64,000 bases of DNA from Gaiellasilicea sp963829845 (GCA_963829845.1 CAWHKD010000029.1:17277-81276); one strand, 5' to 3'; shown: positions 31,591-40,959, numbered from the stretch's first letter. The notes: a model not told the origin generated them from the sequence alone. Program-made: numbers and translations.

Positions 31591-32180
31591 TTGAAACGGC
31601 GCTGGGCTTCGTCGAGCCCCTCACCCGCGAGCGTCTCGACGGCGTCGGCCGAGCGCGAGATCAACGTCTCGGCGTCCTCCTCGGGAGCGAACGGGCTCAG
31701 CACGTAGTCGGCGATCGGACGGCGGTCGCCACGTCCGGGGCGGCCGACGCCCGCCCGAACCCGGAGGAAATCCGCAGAGCCGAGCGCCTGCCTGACCGAC
31801 CGGAGCCCGTTGTGGCCGGCGAGCCCGCCGCCGAGCCGGACCTGGATGCGGCCAGGTTCGAGGTCGACCTCGTCGTGCACAACGGCGATCTGCTCGGTCG
31901 GGAGCTTGAAGAACCGGGCGGCCGCGGCGAGCGAGTTGCCGGAGAGGTTCATGTAGGTCTCCGGCTTCAGGAGCGCCAGCTTCAGCTCGCCGACGCGGAT
32001 CTCGGCGAGCTGGCCGGAGAACTTGGAGCGGAAGGAGCCGTCGTGCCGGCGTGCGAGCTCATCGATGACCATCCAGCCCGCGTTGTGCCGGTCCCGCGCG
32101 TGCTCGCGGCCTGGGTTGCCGAGTCCGACGACGAGCAGGTCCAGCGTCGAGGCGCTCTCGCCCCGACGGAAGAGGCGCAT
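31587..32180 (-). CDS. pth: Peptidyl-tRNA hydrolase
   Basis: A 197-residue Pth that cleaves peptidyl-tRNA released from stalled ribosomes. Key parts: LVVGLGNPGREHARDRHNAGW with the catalytic His, KPETYMNLSG with Asn, VVHDEVDLEPGRIQVRLGGGLAGHNGLRS with the catalytic Asp and second Asn, and FLRVRAGVGRP. Its first 10 residues (MRLFRRGESA) extend slightly beyond the usual start. The ATG overlaps the rplY stop by one base (TAATG). The rplY-pth pair is conserved in actinobacteria. Confidence 0.95.
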   Translation of the reverse strand: MRLFRRGESASTLDLLVVGLGNPGREHARDRHNAGWMVIDELARRHDGSFRSKFSGQLAEIRVGELKLALLKPETYMNLSGNSLAAAARFFKLPTEQIAVVHDEVDLEPGRIQVRLGGGLAGHNGLRSVRQALGSADFLRVRAGVGRPGRGDRRPIADYVLSPFAPEEDAETLISRSADAVETLAGEGLDEAQRRFN

Positions 32181-32884
32181 TACTCCTCGGAGTCGGAGGA
32201 GCCGGACTCGGCCGCGGCCTCGCCCTCGGGCGCGTCGCCCTCGGCCTCGCCCTCGGGTGCCTCCTCGCCCTCGGCCAGCTCCTCGCCCTCCTCGGGCTCG
32301 GGCTCGACCTCGACGATCGGAGCGGAGACGGTCGCGATCACGGTCTCGTGCGGGTCGTCGAGGAACGTGACGCCCTCGACCGCGGGCAGGTCCTCCAGGC
32401 GGAGCGCACCGCCCATCTCGAGCCCGCTGACGTCGGCCTCGATCGACTCGGGCACTTCCATCGGCAGAGCCTCGATGTTGAGCGTGGTCGCAGGCTGGTT
32501 GAGGACGCCGCCCTCCTTGATGCCGGGCGCATCCTCGGCGCCCTGCAGGTGGACGTTGACGGTCGCCTGGATCGCGACGTCCAGACGCACTTCCTGCAGG
32601 TCGATGTGGCGGACGTGGCCGCGGATCGGATCCCGCTGGTACTCCTTCAGGATCGACGGATGCGCGGTGCTCTGACCCTCGAGCACGACGTCGAGCACGG
32701 CGTGCAGCCCCGAGGGGCCGGTCAGGGCGAGGCGCAGCTCCCGCTCGCCGACGGCGAATGCCTTCGCAGTCGAGCGCCCGTAGAGGACGCCCGGAATGAA
32801 GCCCTGCTTGCGCAGGCGCCGAGATTCGGGCGTGCCGAGCCCGTTGCGTTCCTTCACCTCGAGACGAAATCTGTCGCCGGCCAC
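32180..32884 (-). CDS. rplY: 50S ribosomal protein L25/Ctc (TL5 type) with acidic tail
   Basis: A 234-residue long-form L25 that binds 5S rRNA. Residues about 5-95 are the L25 domain (RLEVKERNGLGTPESRRLR, GFIPGVLYG, HPSILKEYQRDPIRG), residues 96-190 the TL5 C-terminal beta domain (HIDLQEVRLDVAI, SGLEMGGALRLEDL). The last 40 residues are an acidic repeat rich in EGEE/PEGEA ending SDSEE, a low-complexity extension seen in several actinobacterial homologues. It is followed by pth in the same message. Confidence 0.94.
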   Translation of the reverse strand: MAGDRFRLEVKERNGLGTPESRRLRKQGFIPGVLYGRSTAKAFAVGERELRLALTGPSGLHAVLDVVLEGQSTAHPSILKEYQRDPIRGHVRHIDLQEVRLDVAIQATVNVHLQGAEDAPGIKEGGVLNQPATTLNIEALPMEVPESIEADVSGLEMGGALRLEDLPAVEGVTFLDDPHETVIATVSAPIVEVEPEPEEGEELAEGEEAPEGEAEGDAPEGEAAAESGSSDSEE

Positions 32885-32899
32885 GGCGGCGGATTGTAG

Positions 32900-33073
32900 C
32901 TACTTGACGTGAAAGTCGACGCCCAGGAGCAGGAACGGCCAGAGCAGGATCGCGAGCACGGCCGACAGGATCTGCTTCAGCGTGTCGAGGCTCTCGAGGT
33001 AGTCCTTCGAGGAGGCGAGGAAGATCCCGATCGCGACGTAGATCAGGCCGAGGAACTTGCGCGGGATCAGCAT
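32900..33073 (-). CDS. Small two-helix membrane protein, unknown
   Basis: A 57-residue protein (MLIPRKFLGLIYVAIGIFLA...) with two hydrophobic helices separated by a polar loop (SSKDYLESLDTLKQ). The gene ends 15 bases before rplY on the same strand and has no overlap with other genes. No motif or function is recognised. Its location immediately upstream of rplY suggests cotranscription. Confidence 0.6.
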   Translation of the reverse strand: MLIPRKFLGLIYVAIGIFLASSKDYLESLDTLKQILSAVLAILLWPFLLLGVDFHVK

Positions 33074-33187
33074 GGCGCGCGTTCCCGGCGGCCCGACTTT
33101 CACCCGCAGCCGCGGAGCTTCACGGCACGAATCGCGCGCCCGTTGTATCGTCGCCGCCGCGTCACAAGCAATACGAAGGGGGGTCGT

Positions 33188-33904
33188 ATGACCAAGCGCA
33201 GGAGCGTGCTCATGCTCGCGATCTGCACCCTGCTGCTCGCGCCCGCCGCGGCGTCCGCCGGCAAGGGTGACCAGGCAGCGAAGGGCGGGCAGAGCGCCCA
33301 GGCCGGCTGCAGCCTGCCGGAATCGAACGCCGAGGGCATCGTGATCCTCAGCAACTACTACCCGGGCTACTGGTGGGATCACACGGATCTCACGATCAGC
33401 GTCCAGGCTCACCCCAGCGCCGAGCAGGACCAGCTCGACGCGATCGACGCCGCCATCGCGACGTGGTCGGCGACGCTGGAGGACTGCTTCGACGGCCTGA
33501 TCACGCTGACCCAGGTGGGCACGCGTCAGGAGGCGGACATCGTCGTCCACTACGTTCCGAGGGCCGGCGGCGTCGTCTTCGGCGGCTACGCCCTCTGCGG
33601 CGACCACGGCTGCCCGAACATCCTCGTCCGCTCGGACCTGCCGCCCAGCCTCGACCGCGACCCGTACGAGCCGGAGTACCTCGGCTGGGTGACGCTGCAT
33701 GAGGTGGGCCACGCGCTCGGGCTCGGGCACGCGACGAATCTGCTCGAGAGCACCGATCTGATGGGATATGGCTGGCCGGACCTCGGCGACCCGGTCCTGT
33801 CCGATTGCGACATCGACGCGCTGGCGTTCGTCTTCGCCTGGGCAATCGAGGGCACCGAGCCGACGCCGCCGGGCACCGGGCCGTACGACTGCTCGCTCGA
33901 CTAG
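33188..33904 (+). CDS. Secreted metzincin-type metalloprotease
   Basis: A 238-residue protein with a signal peptide (MTKRRSVLMLAICTLLLAPAAASA) and a mature part holding the zinc motif HEVGHALGLGH (HExxHxxGxxH) and a downstream Met-turn candidate STDLMGYG. This is the matrixin/reprolysin-like pattern: three His bind zinc and Glu activates water. Four cysteines in the mature part may form disulfides (AGCSL, EDCFD, LCGDHGC). The ATG follows AAGGGGGG by about four bases. It is a single gene, convergent with prsA, from which a hairpin separates it. Target is unknown. Confidence 0.85.
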   Translation: MTKRRSVLMLAICTLLLAPAAASAGKGDQAAKGGQSAQAGCSLPESNAEGIVILSNYYPGYWWDHTDLTISVQAHPSAEQDQLDAIDAAIATWSATLEDCFDGLITLTQVGTRQEADIVVHYVPRAGGVVFGGYALCGDHGCPNILVRSDLPPSLDRDPYEPEYLGWVTLHEVGHALGLGHATNLLESTDLMGYGWPDLGDPVLSDCDIDALAFVFAWAIEGTEPTPPGTGPYDCSLD

Positions 33905-33922
33905 CGCGAGGCGATCGAGAAC

Positions 33923-33955
33923 GATGAGCGTCCCGTCCCCGGCGGGGCGCTCGTC
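33923..33955. terminator. Convergent hairpin between metalloprotease and prsA
   Basis: Arms GATGAGCGTCCCG and CGGGGCGCTCGTC pair over 13 positions (two as G-U in one RNA direction) around a seven-base loop. Confidence 0.55.
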
Positions 33956-33970
33956 CTCGACCTCGCCGGC

Positions 33971-35029
33971 TTAGAAGAGCTGGTTCTCGCCGGCGAAGAT
34001 CGCGGAGACCGAATCGTCGGAGAAGACATTCTGAATCGTCTCCGCGAGCAGGCCTGAGATCGAGAGCACCTCGATGTTGTGGGGCTTGTTCAGCTCGTGG
34101 ACCGGCACCGTGTCGGTGACCACGACCTTCTCGAAGGCGCTCTCCTCGATCCGCTGCAGGGCCGGCTCGTTGAAGAGGGCGTGCGTCGCGCAGGCGATCA
34201 CCCGTGTCGCACCCGCCTCGCGAAGCGCCTCGGCGCCCGCGCAGAGCGTGCCCGCGGTGTCGATGATGTCGTCGGTCATGACCGCGACCTTGCCGTCGAC
34301 GTCGCCGATCACACCCGTCACCTTGGCCTGGTTGTGGCCGGGGCGCTCCTTGTTGAGGACGACGAGGCCGCCGCCGATCATCTCGGCGAACTTGCCGGCG
34401 AGCTTCGCGCGGCCGGTGTCCGGGGCGACGGCGACCCGCTCGACCTCCGTGCCGAGGTAGTCGCGGATGTGCTGGGCGAACATCGGCACGGCGACCATGT
34501 GGTCGACGGGGATCCGGAAGAAGCCCTGCACCTGACCCGCATGCAGGTCCATCGTGATCACGCGGTCGACGCCGGCGGTCTCGAGTAGGTCGGCGACGAG
34601 GCGTGCGGTGATCGGTTCGCGGGGCCGCGACTTCTTGTCCTGGCGCGCGTAGAAGTACCAGGGGATGACGGCGGTGATCCGCTTCGCGGAGGCGAGCTTC
34701 GCGGCGTTGACCATGATCAGCAGCTCCATCAGGTGCTCGCCGATCGAGGGCGCCGCGGTCTGGACGATGAACATGTCGGCGCCACGGACGGAGTCCTCGA
34801 AGCGGAAGTAGGGCGAGCCGTCGGCGAAGGTCGTGCGCTCGACCCGCGTCAGCTCGACCGCGAGATGGCCGGCGATCTTGGTCGCGAGCTCGGGGTGCGA
34901 GCTCCCGGAGACGACCGCGAGCCGCTTCTGCGGCGTCAGGGACACCTCGCGTCCTATGGCGAGCTGCGGTGCGGCGGACCCGGTTCCCTCGAGGCCGGGC
35001 AGCGTCTGCTCAATCGTTCCGCTTTCCAC
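33971..35029 (-). CDS. prsA: Ribose-phosphate pyrophosphokinase
   Basis: A 352-residue PRPP synthase making 5-phosphoribosyl-1-pyrophosphate from ribose-5-phosphate and ATP. Motifs: LAVVSGSSHPELATKIA, FIVQTAAPS, the flexible loop YFYARQDKKSRPREPI, the metal site MDLHAGQVQGFF, and the PRPP-binding VMTDDIIDTAGTL. About 28 residues precede the family start; the GTG at 35029 is favoured by AAGGAAGG seven bases upstream and by a 20-base overlap with glmU, while a GTG at 34945 would give the shorter common form. The glmU-prsA order is conserved in actinobacteria. Confidence 0.94.
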   Translation of the reverse strand: MESGTIEQTLPGLEGTGSAAPQLAIGREVSLTPQKRLAVVSGSSHPELATKIAGHLAVELTRVERTTFADGSPYFRFEDSVRGADMFIVQTAAPSIGEHLMELLIMVNAAKLASAKRITAVIPWYFYARQDKKSRPREPITARLVADLLETAGVDRVITMDLHAGQVQGFFRIPVDHMVAVPMFAQHIRDYLGTEVERVAVAPDTGRAKLAGKFAEMIGGGLVVLNKERPGHNQAKVTGVIGDVDGKVAVMTDDIIDTAGTLCAGAEALREAGATRVIACATHALFNEPALQRIEESAFEKVVVTDTVPVHELNKPHNIEVLSISGLLAETIQNVFSDDSVSAIFAGENQLF

Positions 35030-36333
35030 CGCGCCCTTCCTTGTTGACCTGCCTGGGCGGGAAACCTGCGAGCGCGTTGTCCGGGACGTCGTCGGTGACG
35101 ACGGCACCTGCCGCCGTCCACGCATCGTCGCCAACAGTGACCGGAGCAACGAACATAGTGTCCACTGCTACGCGGACGTTACTGCCGATCGTTGTCTTCC
35201 CCTTGGGCTGGCCGGGACGATGCGGAAAGTTCGCGGTGATCGATCCTGCGCCGATGTTGGTTCCCTCTCCGATCTCCGCGTCGCCGATGTACGAGAGATG
35301 CGGCACCTTCGTGTCCTGGCCGATGGTCGACTTCTTGATCTCGACGAACGCGCCGGCCTTCGCGCGCGGGCCGAGGACGGTTCCGGGGCGAAGGTAACAG
35401 AAGGGACCGACCGTCGCATCGGGGCCGATCTCGGCGTCGATCGCGACGACGTGCGGACCAACCTCGGCTCCCGCGGCGACCGTCGTCCCGCCGCGCAGAA
35501 CCGTGAACGGGAGGATGACGGCGTCTGGCTCGATCGTCACGTCGGGCTCGATCCAGGTCGAGCCGGGGTCCGCGATCGCGACGCCCGCGAGCATGTGCTC
35601 GCGGTTGATCCGGTCGCGCAGCGTTGCCGCGGCAGCGGCGAGCTCGACGCGGGTGTTGACGCCCTCGGTCTCGGCCGGGTCGGCGGAGACGTGGGCGACC
35701 ACGTGCTCGCCGCGGGCGACGAGATCGCGCACGGCGTCGGTGAGGTAGAGCTCGCCCTGGACGTTGTGCGGCTCGAGCCGGTCGAGCGCGGGCCAGAGCA
35801 GGTCGCTGCGGAAGACGTAGATCGAGGAGTTGCACTCCTGGATCGCGAGCTGCTCGGGCGTGGCGTCGCCGGCCTCGACGATCCCCTGCACCGTTCCGTC
35901 GGGTCCGCGGACGATGCGGCCGTAGGCAGCGGGCGTCCTCGGGCACGAAGGAGAGGATGGTCGCGGCGGCGCCCTCGCCGAGATGCTCCGCGACGAGCGC
36001 CTCGAGCAAGGCGGTCGTCAGCAGCGGCGTGTCGCCGGAGAGGACGAGGACGTGCTCGGCGCTCTCCCCCACAGCCGTCCGCGCCGAGCTGACGGCATCG
36101 CCGGTACCGAGCGCCTGCTCCTGAACCGCAACGTCCATCGCGCCGAACTCGTCCTGGCTCTCGGGCGAGGCGACCACGACAAGCGGATCCGGCCGGAGCG
36201 GCCGCGCCGCCTCCAGCACCCAGTCGACCATCCGCCGCCCCAGGATCGGGTGCAGGTGTTTCGGCGTCGACGAGCGCATGCGCGTGCCGAGCCCTCCGGC
36301 CATCACCACCGCTGCGATTGAGGTATCTGTCAC
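35010..36333 (-). CDS. glmU: Bifunctional GlmU (UDP-GlcNAc pyrophosphorylase/acetyltransferase), with a frame change
   Basis: The N-terminal half (VVMAGGLGTRMRSSTPKHLHPI, LSGDTPLL) is the uridyltransferase domain; the C-terminal half is the left-handed beta-helix acetyltransferase (GPFCYLRPGTVLG, KVPHLSYIGDAEIG, NIGAGSITANF). GlmU makes UDP-GlcNAc for peptidoglycan. The two halves are in different frames: after SFVPEDAR the frame must shift to reach YGRIVRGPDGTVQG; one extra base near 35928 explains it. Because GlmU is essential this is more likely an assembly error than a real break. GTG start at 36333; it overlaps prsA by 20 bases. Confidence 0.9.
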
Positions 36334-36340
36334 GAGAAGA

Positions 36341-36411
36341 CTGGGGCGCCAGGATTCGAACCTGGGATCACGGGACCAAAACCCGTTGCCTTACCGCTTG
36401 GCCACGCCCCA
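36341..36411 (-). tRNA. tRNA-Gln (anticodon TTG)
   Basis: A 71-base cloverleaf: acceptor arms TGGGGCG and CGCCCCA pair perfectly, the anticodon stem is ACGGG/CCCGT with loop TTTTGGT giving anticodon TTG (reads CAA), and the T arm contains GGTTCGAATCC. The discriminator base is G and CCA is not encoded. It lies between glmU and the ispE operon on the same strand. Confidence 0.95.
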
Positions 36412-36429
36412 CGGTTCGGGGAGGTCATC

Positions 36430-36787
36430 CTAACGGCGGTCCTGGAACAGCACGACCAGCGCGACCACCGCGATCAGCACGAGCGCGACCACCGCGAACG
36501 CTGTCAGCACCAGCGCGAGCACGGGGACGAGCACGACGGCGAGCTGCGAGAACGCGAGGATCCAGGAGGCCTCGCGAATCTCCTCACGCCCTGACACTCG
36601 ACCGCGCCACACGTAGGCGGCGACGGCGATGATCGCGAGCAGGACGACGATCCACCAGTCGATCGAGCCGACAAGAACGAGGATCTCCCTCGACCAACGC
36701 GACGAGGAGGGCAATGCGGAGCCTGTTCTCGCGCAGCCGGCGGCCGAAGCGGCTGCTGCGATGCTCGATCGTCGCGGGGCGATCCAC
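36430..36787 (-). CDS. Small multi-helix membrane protein, with a frame change
   Basis: From the GTG at 36787 the frame reads VDRPATIEHRSSRFGRRLRENRLRIALLVALVEG, then must change frame near 36685-36690 to continue ILVLVGSIDWWIVVLLAIIAVAAYVWRG and three further helices ending VVLFQDRR. Removing one base in GAGGGAGATCC joins the two parts into about 118 residues with four helices. The whole is conserved-looking but unassigned. It lies 29 bases after ispE on the same strand, so it is probably cotranscribed. The shift is probably an assembly error of the same kind as in the neighbouring genes. Confidence 0.65.
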
Positions 36788-36816
36788 GCCCCAACGGTAC
36801 CGCCTCGGCTCGCGAG

Positions 36817-37633
36817 TCAGCCGTACCAGACCGGAACAGTCAGCCAGGTCTTGCCGACGTGGCGGAGCTCGCGGCGCGCCGCCTCCGCCTGCTGCCGGTG
36901 GTGGAAGAGGCCGTAGACGGTCGGCCCGGCGCCGGTGACGTCCGAACGGAAGGCGCCGTGCCTGAGCAGTGCGTCCGCCAGCGGGGAGGAGGAGAGGTCG
37001 TTCGCGCGGCAGCGCCGCCAGGTCGCGAGGGCGGCGAAGCCCGGCAAGCGCAGCATCGAGCTGGGCGAGGCGCTCCTCCCAGCCCGAGCTCCCGCGACGC
37101 GCGTCGAAGGCGGCGTAGACAGACGCGGTCGACGCCTTGGCGGCGCCTGCCGGGAGGACGAGCACGATCCAGTAGTCCTGCGGCAGGGCGATCGCCTCCA
37201 ACGTCGAGCCGTCGCCGCGGCCGAGCTGCGGCCCGTCGGCCAGGAAGAACGGGACGTCGGCACCGAGCGTCGCGGCGACCGCGTGGAGCTCGGCCGCCGA
37301 GAGCGGCATCTCCAGCGCCTGGTTGGCGAGCCGGAGGGCCGTAGCCGCGTCGGAGCTGCCGCCGCCGAGCCCGGCCGCGACCGGGATCCGCTTCGTGATC
37401 GTCGCCGTCCAGCGGGGCTCGACACCGGCGGCGGCGGCGAGCGCGGTGAGGGAGTCGCCGACGATCGTGTCGCCGGGGAAGCCGGTCACCGCGAGCGCCA
37501 AACCGGGCTCGATCGCGACTCGGTCGGCGAGATCGACCCGCTGCAGGAGGGTCGCGATCTCGTGCTTGCCGTCCGCGCGGGTCGGGCCGACGACGAGCGC
37601 GAGATTGATCTTCGCCGGCGCGGGCGCTCTCAC
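36817..37633 (-). CDS. ispE: 4-diphosphocytidyl-2-C-methyl-D-erythritol kinase, with a frame change
   Basis: A GHMP kinase of the MEP isoprenoid pathway. Motifs: APAKINLALVVG at the start, the ATP loop IPVAAGLGGGSSDAATALRLAN, ADVPFFLADGPQLGRG, and the C-terminal SDVTGAGPTVYGLF. After DLAALPR the reading frame must change near 37001-37006 to reach NDLSSSPLADALL, the conserved ND motif; one extra base there explains it. The first 205 residues and the last 65 are otherwise intact, so the gene is probably functional and the break an assembly error. The GTG start overlaps the rsmA stop as GTGA. Confidence 0.88.
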
Positions 37634-38400
37634 AGCGCCTCGGTGAGCGCGACGAACTCCGAAGGCGCGAGCGCTTCGGCACGCACTTCCGGAGGGCGTC
37701 CGATCGAGGCCAGCGCCGCCGCCGCAGCCTCGCGCGAGCAGAGCCCCGCGAGTGCGAGCGAGTTCGGCAGCGTCTTGCGACGGTGGGCGAACGCTGCCTC
37801 GACGACCTGCTTGATCCGAGCGAAGTCCTCGGGCAGCGGCAGGCGACGAAAGGCGACGAGCGCCGAGTCGACGTTCGGCGGTGGCCGAAAGACCGTGCGA
37901 GAGACGGGGTGGAAGCCGGTTCTCTCCGACGCCAGCTGGATCAACACCGAGACGCCCCCGTACGCCTTCGTCGACGGGGTCGCGAAGAAGCGGTCGGCGA
38001 CCTCGCGCTGCACCATCACCGTCCAGAGCTCGACGCTGGGCAATCCTGTGATGCTCTCGGCGACGATCGGGGTGGCGACGTTGTAGGGCAGGTTCGAGAC
38101 CAGCTTGGTGGGAGCTGGATCGAGCGCCGCGAGGTCGAGCTGAAGCGCGTCACCCCAGTGAAGCTCGACGTTCGGCCGCTCGGCGAGCGCCGCGAGGTGC
38201 GGTGCGAGCGATCGGTCGAGCTCGACGGCGTGGACATGGCGGGCACGATCGGCGAGGCGGTTCGTGAGGACGCCGAGGCCGGGTCCGATCTCGAGCACCA
38301 CGTCGTCGCCGCGGAGCTCGGCGAGGCGATCGATCACGCCGAGGATGTTCTCGTCGGCGAGGAAGTGCTGGCCGAGCTGTTTCTTCGGGCGGACGCTCAC
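37630..38400 (-). CDS. rsmA: 16S rRNA dimethyladenosine transferase
   Basis: A 256-residue KsgA/RsmA that dimethylates A1518 and A1519 of 16S rRNA (E. coli numbering). KKQLGQHFLADENI opens the protein, followed by the AdoMet loop VLEIGPGLGVLTNRL, VELDRSL, GDALQLDL, and the catalytic NLPYNVATPI. The C-terminal region contains FRPPPNVDSALV and AFAHRRKTLPNSL. The GTG start overlaps the tatD stop (GTGA) and its stop overlaps ispE. The tatD-rsmA-ispE order matches mycobacteria apart from the missing resuscitation-promoting factor gene. Confidence 0.95.
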   Translation of the reverse strand: MSVRPKKQLGQHFLADENILGVIDRLAELRGDDVVLEIGPGLGVLTNRLADRARHVHAVELDRSLAPHLAALAERPNVELHWGDALQLDLAALDPAPTKLVSNLPYNVATPIVAESITGLPSVELWTVMVQREVADRFFATPSTKAYGGVSVLIQLASERTGFHPVSRTVFRPPPNVDSALVAFRRLPLPEDFARIKQVVEAAFAHRRKTLPNSLALAGLCSREAAAAALASIGRPPEVRAEALAPSEFVALTEAL

Positions 38401-39140
38401 GGGAGGCGGAAGGCGGCCGTCGCATTCGCGTCGATGCGGGCCACGAGCCCCGCCGGTTCCTCGCCGCGAGCCCGGGCGAGCGCGGCCACGGTGTGGACGA
38501 CATGCGCGGGCTCGTTCGGGCGTCCGCGGACCGGCTGCGGCGCCAGATAGGGACTGTCCGTCTCGGCGAGGATCCGATCGGCGGGAACGGTGGCCGCGGC
38601 CTCGCGCAGCGCCTCGGCCTTCGGATACGTCGCGTTGCCGGCGAACGAGAAGTACCAGCCCCGCTCGACTCCCGCCGCGAGCAGGTCCGGCTCGGAGAAG
38701 CAGTGCATGACGACAGTGCCATCGTGCGCGCGGAGCATCGCCTCCGTGTCGGCGTTCGCGGCGCGGGTGTGGACCACGACCGGAAGGCGGAGCTCGCGCG
38801 CCAGCCCGAGCTGCGCCTCGAACAGCGCCCGCTGTTCCTCGCGCCGGTCGGCCCCGTAGTGGTAGTCGAGCCCGGTCTCGCCGACGGCCACGACCTTCGC
38901 GTTTCCGAGTAGCTCGCGCAGCTCGCCGACACGGAACGCCTCTTGCGTCCCCGCCCGGTGGGGATCGATCCCGAGAGCGGCGTAGACGCCGTCGTGCGCA
39001 CCTGCGAGGGCAAGCGCTGCTTGGCACGAACCGATCCCCGTCCCGATCGTGACGATCCGCTCGACCCCGGCTTCGCGCGCCCGTTCGACCGCGGCGTCGG
39101 CGTCCTCGAGCGCATCGAGATGCGCGTGTGCATCGGTCAT
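38397..39140 (-). CDS. tatD: TatD-family metal-dependent hydrolase
   Basis: A 247-residue TIM-barrel hydrolase. Metal ligands are in TDAHAHLD (HxH), VAVGETGLDYHYG (Glu), VVHTRAA, VMHCFSEP and the C-terminal AETDSPYLAP (Asp). TatD proteins have 3'-5' DNase or DNA-repair activity. Length is normal. It starts at ATG overlapping the metG stop (ATGA), so metG-tatD-rsmA-ispE form one translationally coupled run. Confidence 0.93.
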   Translation of the reverse strand: MTDAHAHLDALEDADAAVERAREAGVERIVTIGTGIGSCQAALALAGAHDGVYAALGIDPHRAGTQEAFRVGELRELLGNAKVVAVGETGLDYHYGADRREEQRALFEAQLGLARELRLPVVVHTRAANADTEAMLRAHDGTVVMHCFSEPDLLAAGVERGWYFSFAGNATYPKAEALREAAATVPADRILAETDSPYLAPQPVRGRPNEPAHVVHTVAALARARGEEPAGLVARIDANATAAFRLP

Positions 39141-40951
39141 GGGATCACACTGCGGCTGCGCGCTGCATCCGCTCCAGCTCGTCGCGCGACGACCCGCTCG
39201 GGATCGAGCTTGGCGTAGAGCGGCCTCGGCTCGCGCAGCCCCTGCCCGGCGGGAAGCTCGGTCGGCTCCCAGCGGCCCGACCAGGCCCGATAGTCGCCGG
39301 TGAGAACGACATGGGGCGGGCGCCCTTCTTCCTCGACGTCCTGGAACTTCAGCGGCCCGGCGATGACGTCCTCGTAGCCGAGCAGCTCGTGCAGCGTTTG
39401 GGACGTGAAAGGCAGGAACGGCGTGAACAGGAGCTTGAGGTTGTCGATCGAGCGCAGGACAGCGTAGAGGACGGTCCCCGCGCGATCGCGGTCGTCATCC
39501 ATCAGCGCCCACGGCGCCTGCTCGCTGACGTACTGGTTGACAACGGACGCGAGACGCATTGTCTCGGCCAGCGCGGCCCTGAACTTGGCGCGCTCGATCA
39601 GATCGCCGACCGTGCCGAAACCACCCTCGACGGCGCGCATCACAGCGCTATCGGCCTCCTGCAGCTCACCGGGCTCCGGGACGCCGCCGAAGTTCTTGTA
39701 GGCGCTTGTCAGCGTCCGGTTGACGAGGTTGCCCCAGTTGGCCACGAGCTCGTCGTTGTTCCTCCGGACGAACTCTGCCCAGGTGAAGTCGGTGTCCTGC
39801 GTCTCCGGGCCGGCGGCTGTCAGGAAGTACCTGAGCGGATCGGGGTCGTAGCGGCTGAGGAAGTCGCCGACATAGATGACGACGCCGCGGCTGGTACTGA
39901 ACTGCCTGCCCTCCATCGTCAGAAACTCGCTGCTGACGATGTCGTAGGGCAGCTCGAGCCGCCCCCGGCCGGCGCCGAGCGCGCCGCCCTCCCCGTAACC
40001 GAGGAGTTGCGCGGGCCAGATGACGCTGTGGAAGACGATGTTGTCCTTGCCCATGAAGTAGTAGTGCCGCGAGTCGGGGTTCTGCCACCAGTCGCGCCAC
40101 GCATCCGGGCTGCCGCTGTTCCGCGCCCACTCCACGGCCGCAGAGAGGTAGCCGACGACCGCGTCGATCCAGACATAGATGCGCTTGTCCTCGCGCTCCT
40201 CGTAGCCGGGCACGGGTACGCGGACGCCCCAGTCGAGGTCACGTGTTACCGGTCGCGGCTTCAGCTCCTTGACGAGCTCGAGCGAGAAGCGGCGCACGTT
40301 CTGGCGCCAGTGCGTCTGCTGCTCGATCCAGTCGGACAGCTGCTCCTTGAACGCGGGGAGATCGAGAAAGAGGTGCGTGGTCTCGCGCCAGACCGGCGCG
40401 GCCCCGTCGATCTTCGACCGAGGGTTGATCAGATCCGCAGGATCGAGCTGATTCCCGCAGTTGTCGCATTGGTCGCCGCGGGCATGTTCGAAGCCGCAGA
40501 TCGGGCACGTTCCTTCGATATAGCGGTCGGGAAGCGTCTGCCCCGTCGTGGCGGAGAACGCGGCCGTCGTCGTCTGCTCGAGGATGAATCCGCTCTCGTA
40601 CAGCGTCCTGAAGACGTCTCGTGTGACCTCGTGGTGGTTCTGCGTCGTCGTCCTCGTGAACAGGTCGTACGAGAGCCCGAGCCGGCGCAGGTCCTCGCGG
40701 ATGATCTCGTTGTTCTGGTCGGCGAGCTCACGCGGTGAGACGCCGGCCTGATCGGCGGCGACCATGACCGGCGTGCCGTGCTCGTCCGTGCCGCTGACCA
40801 TGAGGACGTCGTTGCCACGCAAGCGGTGGTAGCGGGCGAAGATGTCCGCCGGAACGCCAAATCCCGCCACGTGGCCAATGTGACGAGGGCCGTTCGCATA
40901 CGGCCACGCCACGGCGACGAGGATTTTCTGGCGAGCAGGCGTTGCGCTCAT
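39137..40951 (-). CDS. metG: Methionyl-tRNA synthetase
   Basis: A 604-residue class I synthetase. WPYANGPRHIGHVAG holds the HIGH motif, CPICGFEHARGDQCDNCG is the zinc knuckle of the MetG1 type, DKRIYVWIDAVVGYL lies in the active site and QFSTSRGVVIY replaces KMSKS. The C-terminal anticodon-binding helices end without an EMAP domain. It charges tRNA-Met. TATGAT eight bases before the ATG suggests a leaderless transcript, and its stop overlaps tatD. The upstream neighbour is the disrupted M23 peptidase gene. Confidence 0.96.
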   Translation of the reverse strand: MSATPARQKILVAVAWPYANGPRHIGHVAGFGVPADIFARYHRLRGNDVLMVSGTDEHGTPVMVAADQAGVSPRELADQNNEIIREDLRRLGLSYDLFTRTTTQNHHEVTRDVFRTLYESGFILEQTTTAAFSATTGQTLPDRYIEGTCPICGFEHARGDQCDNCGNQLDPADLINPRSKIDGAAPVWRETTHLFLDLPAFKEQLSDWIEQQTHWRQNVRRFSLELVKELKPRPVTRDLDWGVRVPVPGYEEREDKRIYVWIDAVVGYLSAAVEWARNSGSPDAWRDWWQNPDSRHYYFMGKDNIVFHSVIWPAQLLGYGEGGALGAGRGRLELPYDIVSSEFLTMEGRQFSTSRGVVIYVGDFLSRYDPDPLRYFLTAAGPETQDTDFTWAEFVRRNNDELVANWGNLVNRTLTSAYKNFGGVPEPGELQEADSAVMRAVEGGFGTVGDLIERAKFRAALAETMRLASVVNQYVSEQAPWALMDDDRDRAGTVLYAVLRSIDNLKLLFTPFLPFTSQTLHELLGYEDVIAGPLKFQDVEEEGRPPHVVLTGDYRAWSGRWEPTELPAGQGLREPRPLYAKLDPERVVARRAGADAARSRSVIP

Positions 40952-40959
40952 GGCGATCC

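Noticed and set aside
36341..36411. tRNA gene as an integration site
   Set aside because: No repeat of the tRNA 3' end, integrase or foreign-looking DNA is seen on either side; the flanks are conserved housekeeping genes.
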